The notes under the pieces: generated by a model
What the model was told of the DNA's origin: nothing
The model's database searches: none
What the model saw: only the letters and a program-made list of their open reading frames with translations
Program-made: the position numbers and the translations under genes
Assembly: GCA_002433675.1 (NCBI GenBank)
Contig: DJIP01000143.1
Location: forward strand, 1-20,893
Source of the DNA: Halomonas halophila
Lineage (GTDB): Bacteria > Pseudomonadota > Gammaproteobacteria > Pseudomonadales > Halomonadaceae
Length of the DNA stretch: 20,893 bases
Direction: 5' to 3'
Part shown: piece by piece, positions 20,346 to 20,893 of the stretch
Layout of the letters: every line of letters starts with the position of its first letter
Position numbering within the stretch: position 1 is the first letter of the stretch

Positions 20346-20893
20346 ATGGCCAAGCCACCCAAGAAAATAAGTCTGGCACTTCAGGGTGGAGGCGCTCACG
20401 GCGCCTTTACCTGGGGGGTCCTCGACGCCCTGCTCGACGACCCATGCATCGAGATCGAGGCCATTTCCGGCACCTCTGCTGGCGCCATGAACGCTGTCGT
20501 TCTGGCCGATGGTCTGGTCCAGGGCGGGCGAGAGGCTGGCCGGGAAAAACTGGAAACGTTCTGGCGTGCCGTGTCCCAGTCGGCACGCTTCAGCATTCTG
20601 CAGCGCACCCCCTGGGATCGTCTCAGCGGAAACTGGAGCCTCGACTACTCGCCGGGCCACGTCTACTTCGACCTGATGACGCGATTCTTCTCGCCGAGCC
20701 AGTTCAACCCCATGAAGTACAACCCCCTGCGGGACATCATCGTCGAGCAGGTCGACTTCGACAATGTGTGTGGCTGCGACCAGATGAAAGTCTTCGTGGC
20801 CGCGACCAACGCCGAGACCGGGCGCGTCAAGATCTTCGATCGCGCCGAACTCACCCCCGACATGGTGATGGCGTCGGCCTGCCTGCCCTTCCT
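20346..20893 (+). CDS. Patatin-like phospholipase/lipid acyl hydrolase, N-terminal part, cut by window edge
   Basis: The first 182 residues of a patatin-family serine hydrolase. The oxyanion-hole glycine motif QGGGAHG (13-19) and the nucleophile elbow GTSAG with S44 are intact. The catalytic Asp would lie beyond the window. The start ATG has AGGAGA about 5 nt upstream, and there is no signal peptide, so the enzyme is cytosolic. It lies 121 bp after bdhA with no strong terminator between, so co-transcription is likely. Members of this family hydrolyse acyl esters. Beside a hydroxybutyrate dehydrogenase, action on polyhydroxybutyrate granules or their lipid coat is a reasonable inference, but phospholipase activity is equally possible. 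Confidence 0.92.
   Translation, partial: MAKPPKKISLALQGGGAHGAFTWGVLDALLDDPCIEIEAISGTSAGAMNAVVLADGLVQGGREAGREKLETFWRAVSQSARFSILQRTPWDRLSGNWSLDYSPGHVYFDLMTRFFSPSQFNPMKYNPLRDIIVEQVDFDNVCGCDQMKVFVAATNAETGRVKIFDRAELTPDMVMASACLPF

Overview
The window looks like chromosomal DNA of a high-GC gammaproteobacterium. The best guess is Halomonas or another member of the Halomonadaceae. This rests on a Pseudomonas-type long NrdA with two ATP-cones, strong GC bias at third codon positions, a glucose-dehydrogenase-type quinoprotein, a 3-hydroxybutyrate dehydrogenase/patatin pair and a bacterial FAN1 nuclease. No rRNA, tRNA, CRISPR array, insertion sequence or prophage is visible.

Left part (1-6144). A minus-strand RstB/RstA-like two-component system (kinase cut by the window edge) is divergent from nrdA-nrdB, the class Ia ribonucleotide reductase. 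The nrdA control region is very readable: two DnaA-box-like 9-mers, a -35/-10 promoter, and two NrdR boxes phased 32 bp apart, the first covering the -10. The nrdA-nrdB spacer is filled by four consecutive hairpins, and nrdB ends at a clear intrinsic terminator.

Middle part (6200-12200). This is a patchwork of small orphan genes (102, 78, 39 and 84 aa), an AraC-type regulator upstream of an EamA/YddG-like exporter, and a 785-aa membrane quinoprotein homologous to PQQ glucose dehydrogenase. That protein keeps the scaffold but has lost the PQQ-site signatures, so it looks like a pseudoenzyme. Intergenic stretches hold short tandem repeats (20/21 bp, 18 bp, 13 bp).

Right part (12194-20893). A glutathione S-transferase lies upstream of a KefB/KefC-type K+/H+ antiporter. 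On the minus strand follows a two-gene, translationally overlapping DNA-repair operon: FAN1 (VRR-NUC nuclease), then an XPD/DinG-type iron-sulfur helicase with a fused N-terminal RecB/Cas4-like nuclease domain. FAN1 appears to be transcribed from an extended -10 promoter placed so that its mRNA would be leaderless. Divergent from it are a D-3-hydroxybutyrate dehydrogenase and the start of a patatin-like lipase, suggesting polyhydroxybutyrate/ketone-body turnover.

The strongest candidates for follow-up are the FAN1/nuclease-helicase operon with its leaderless promoter, the degenerate quinoprotein, and the hairpin array between nrdA and nrdB.
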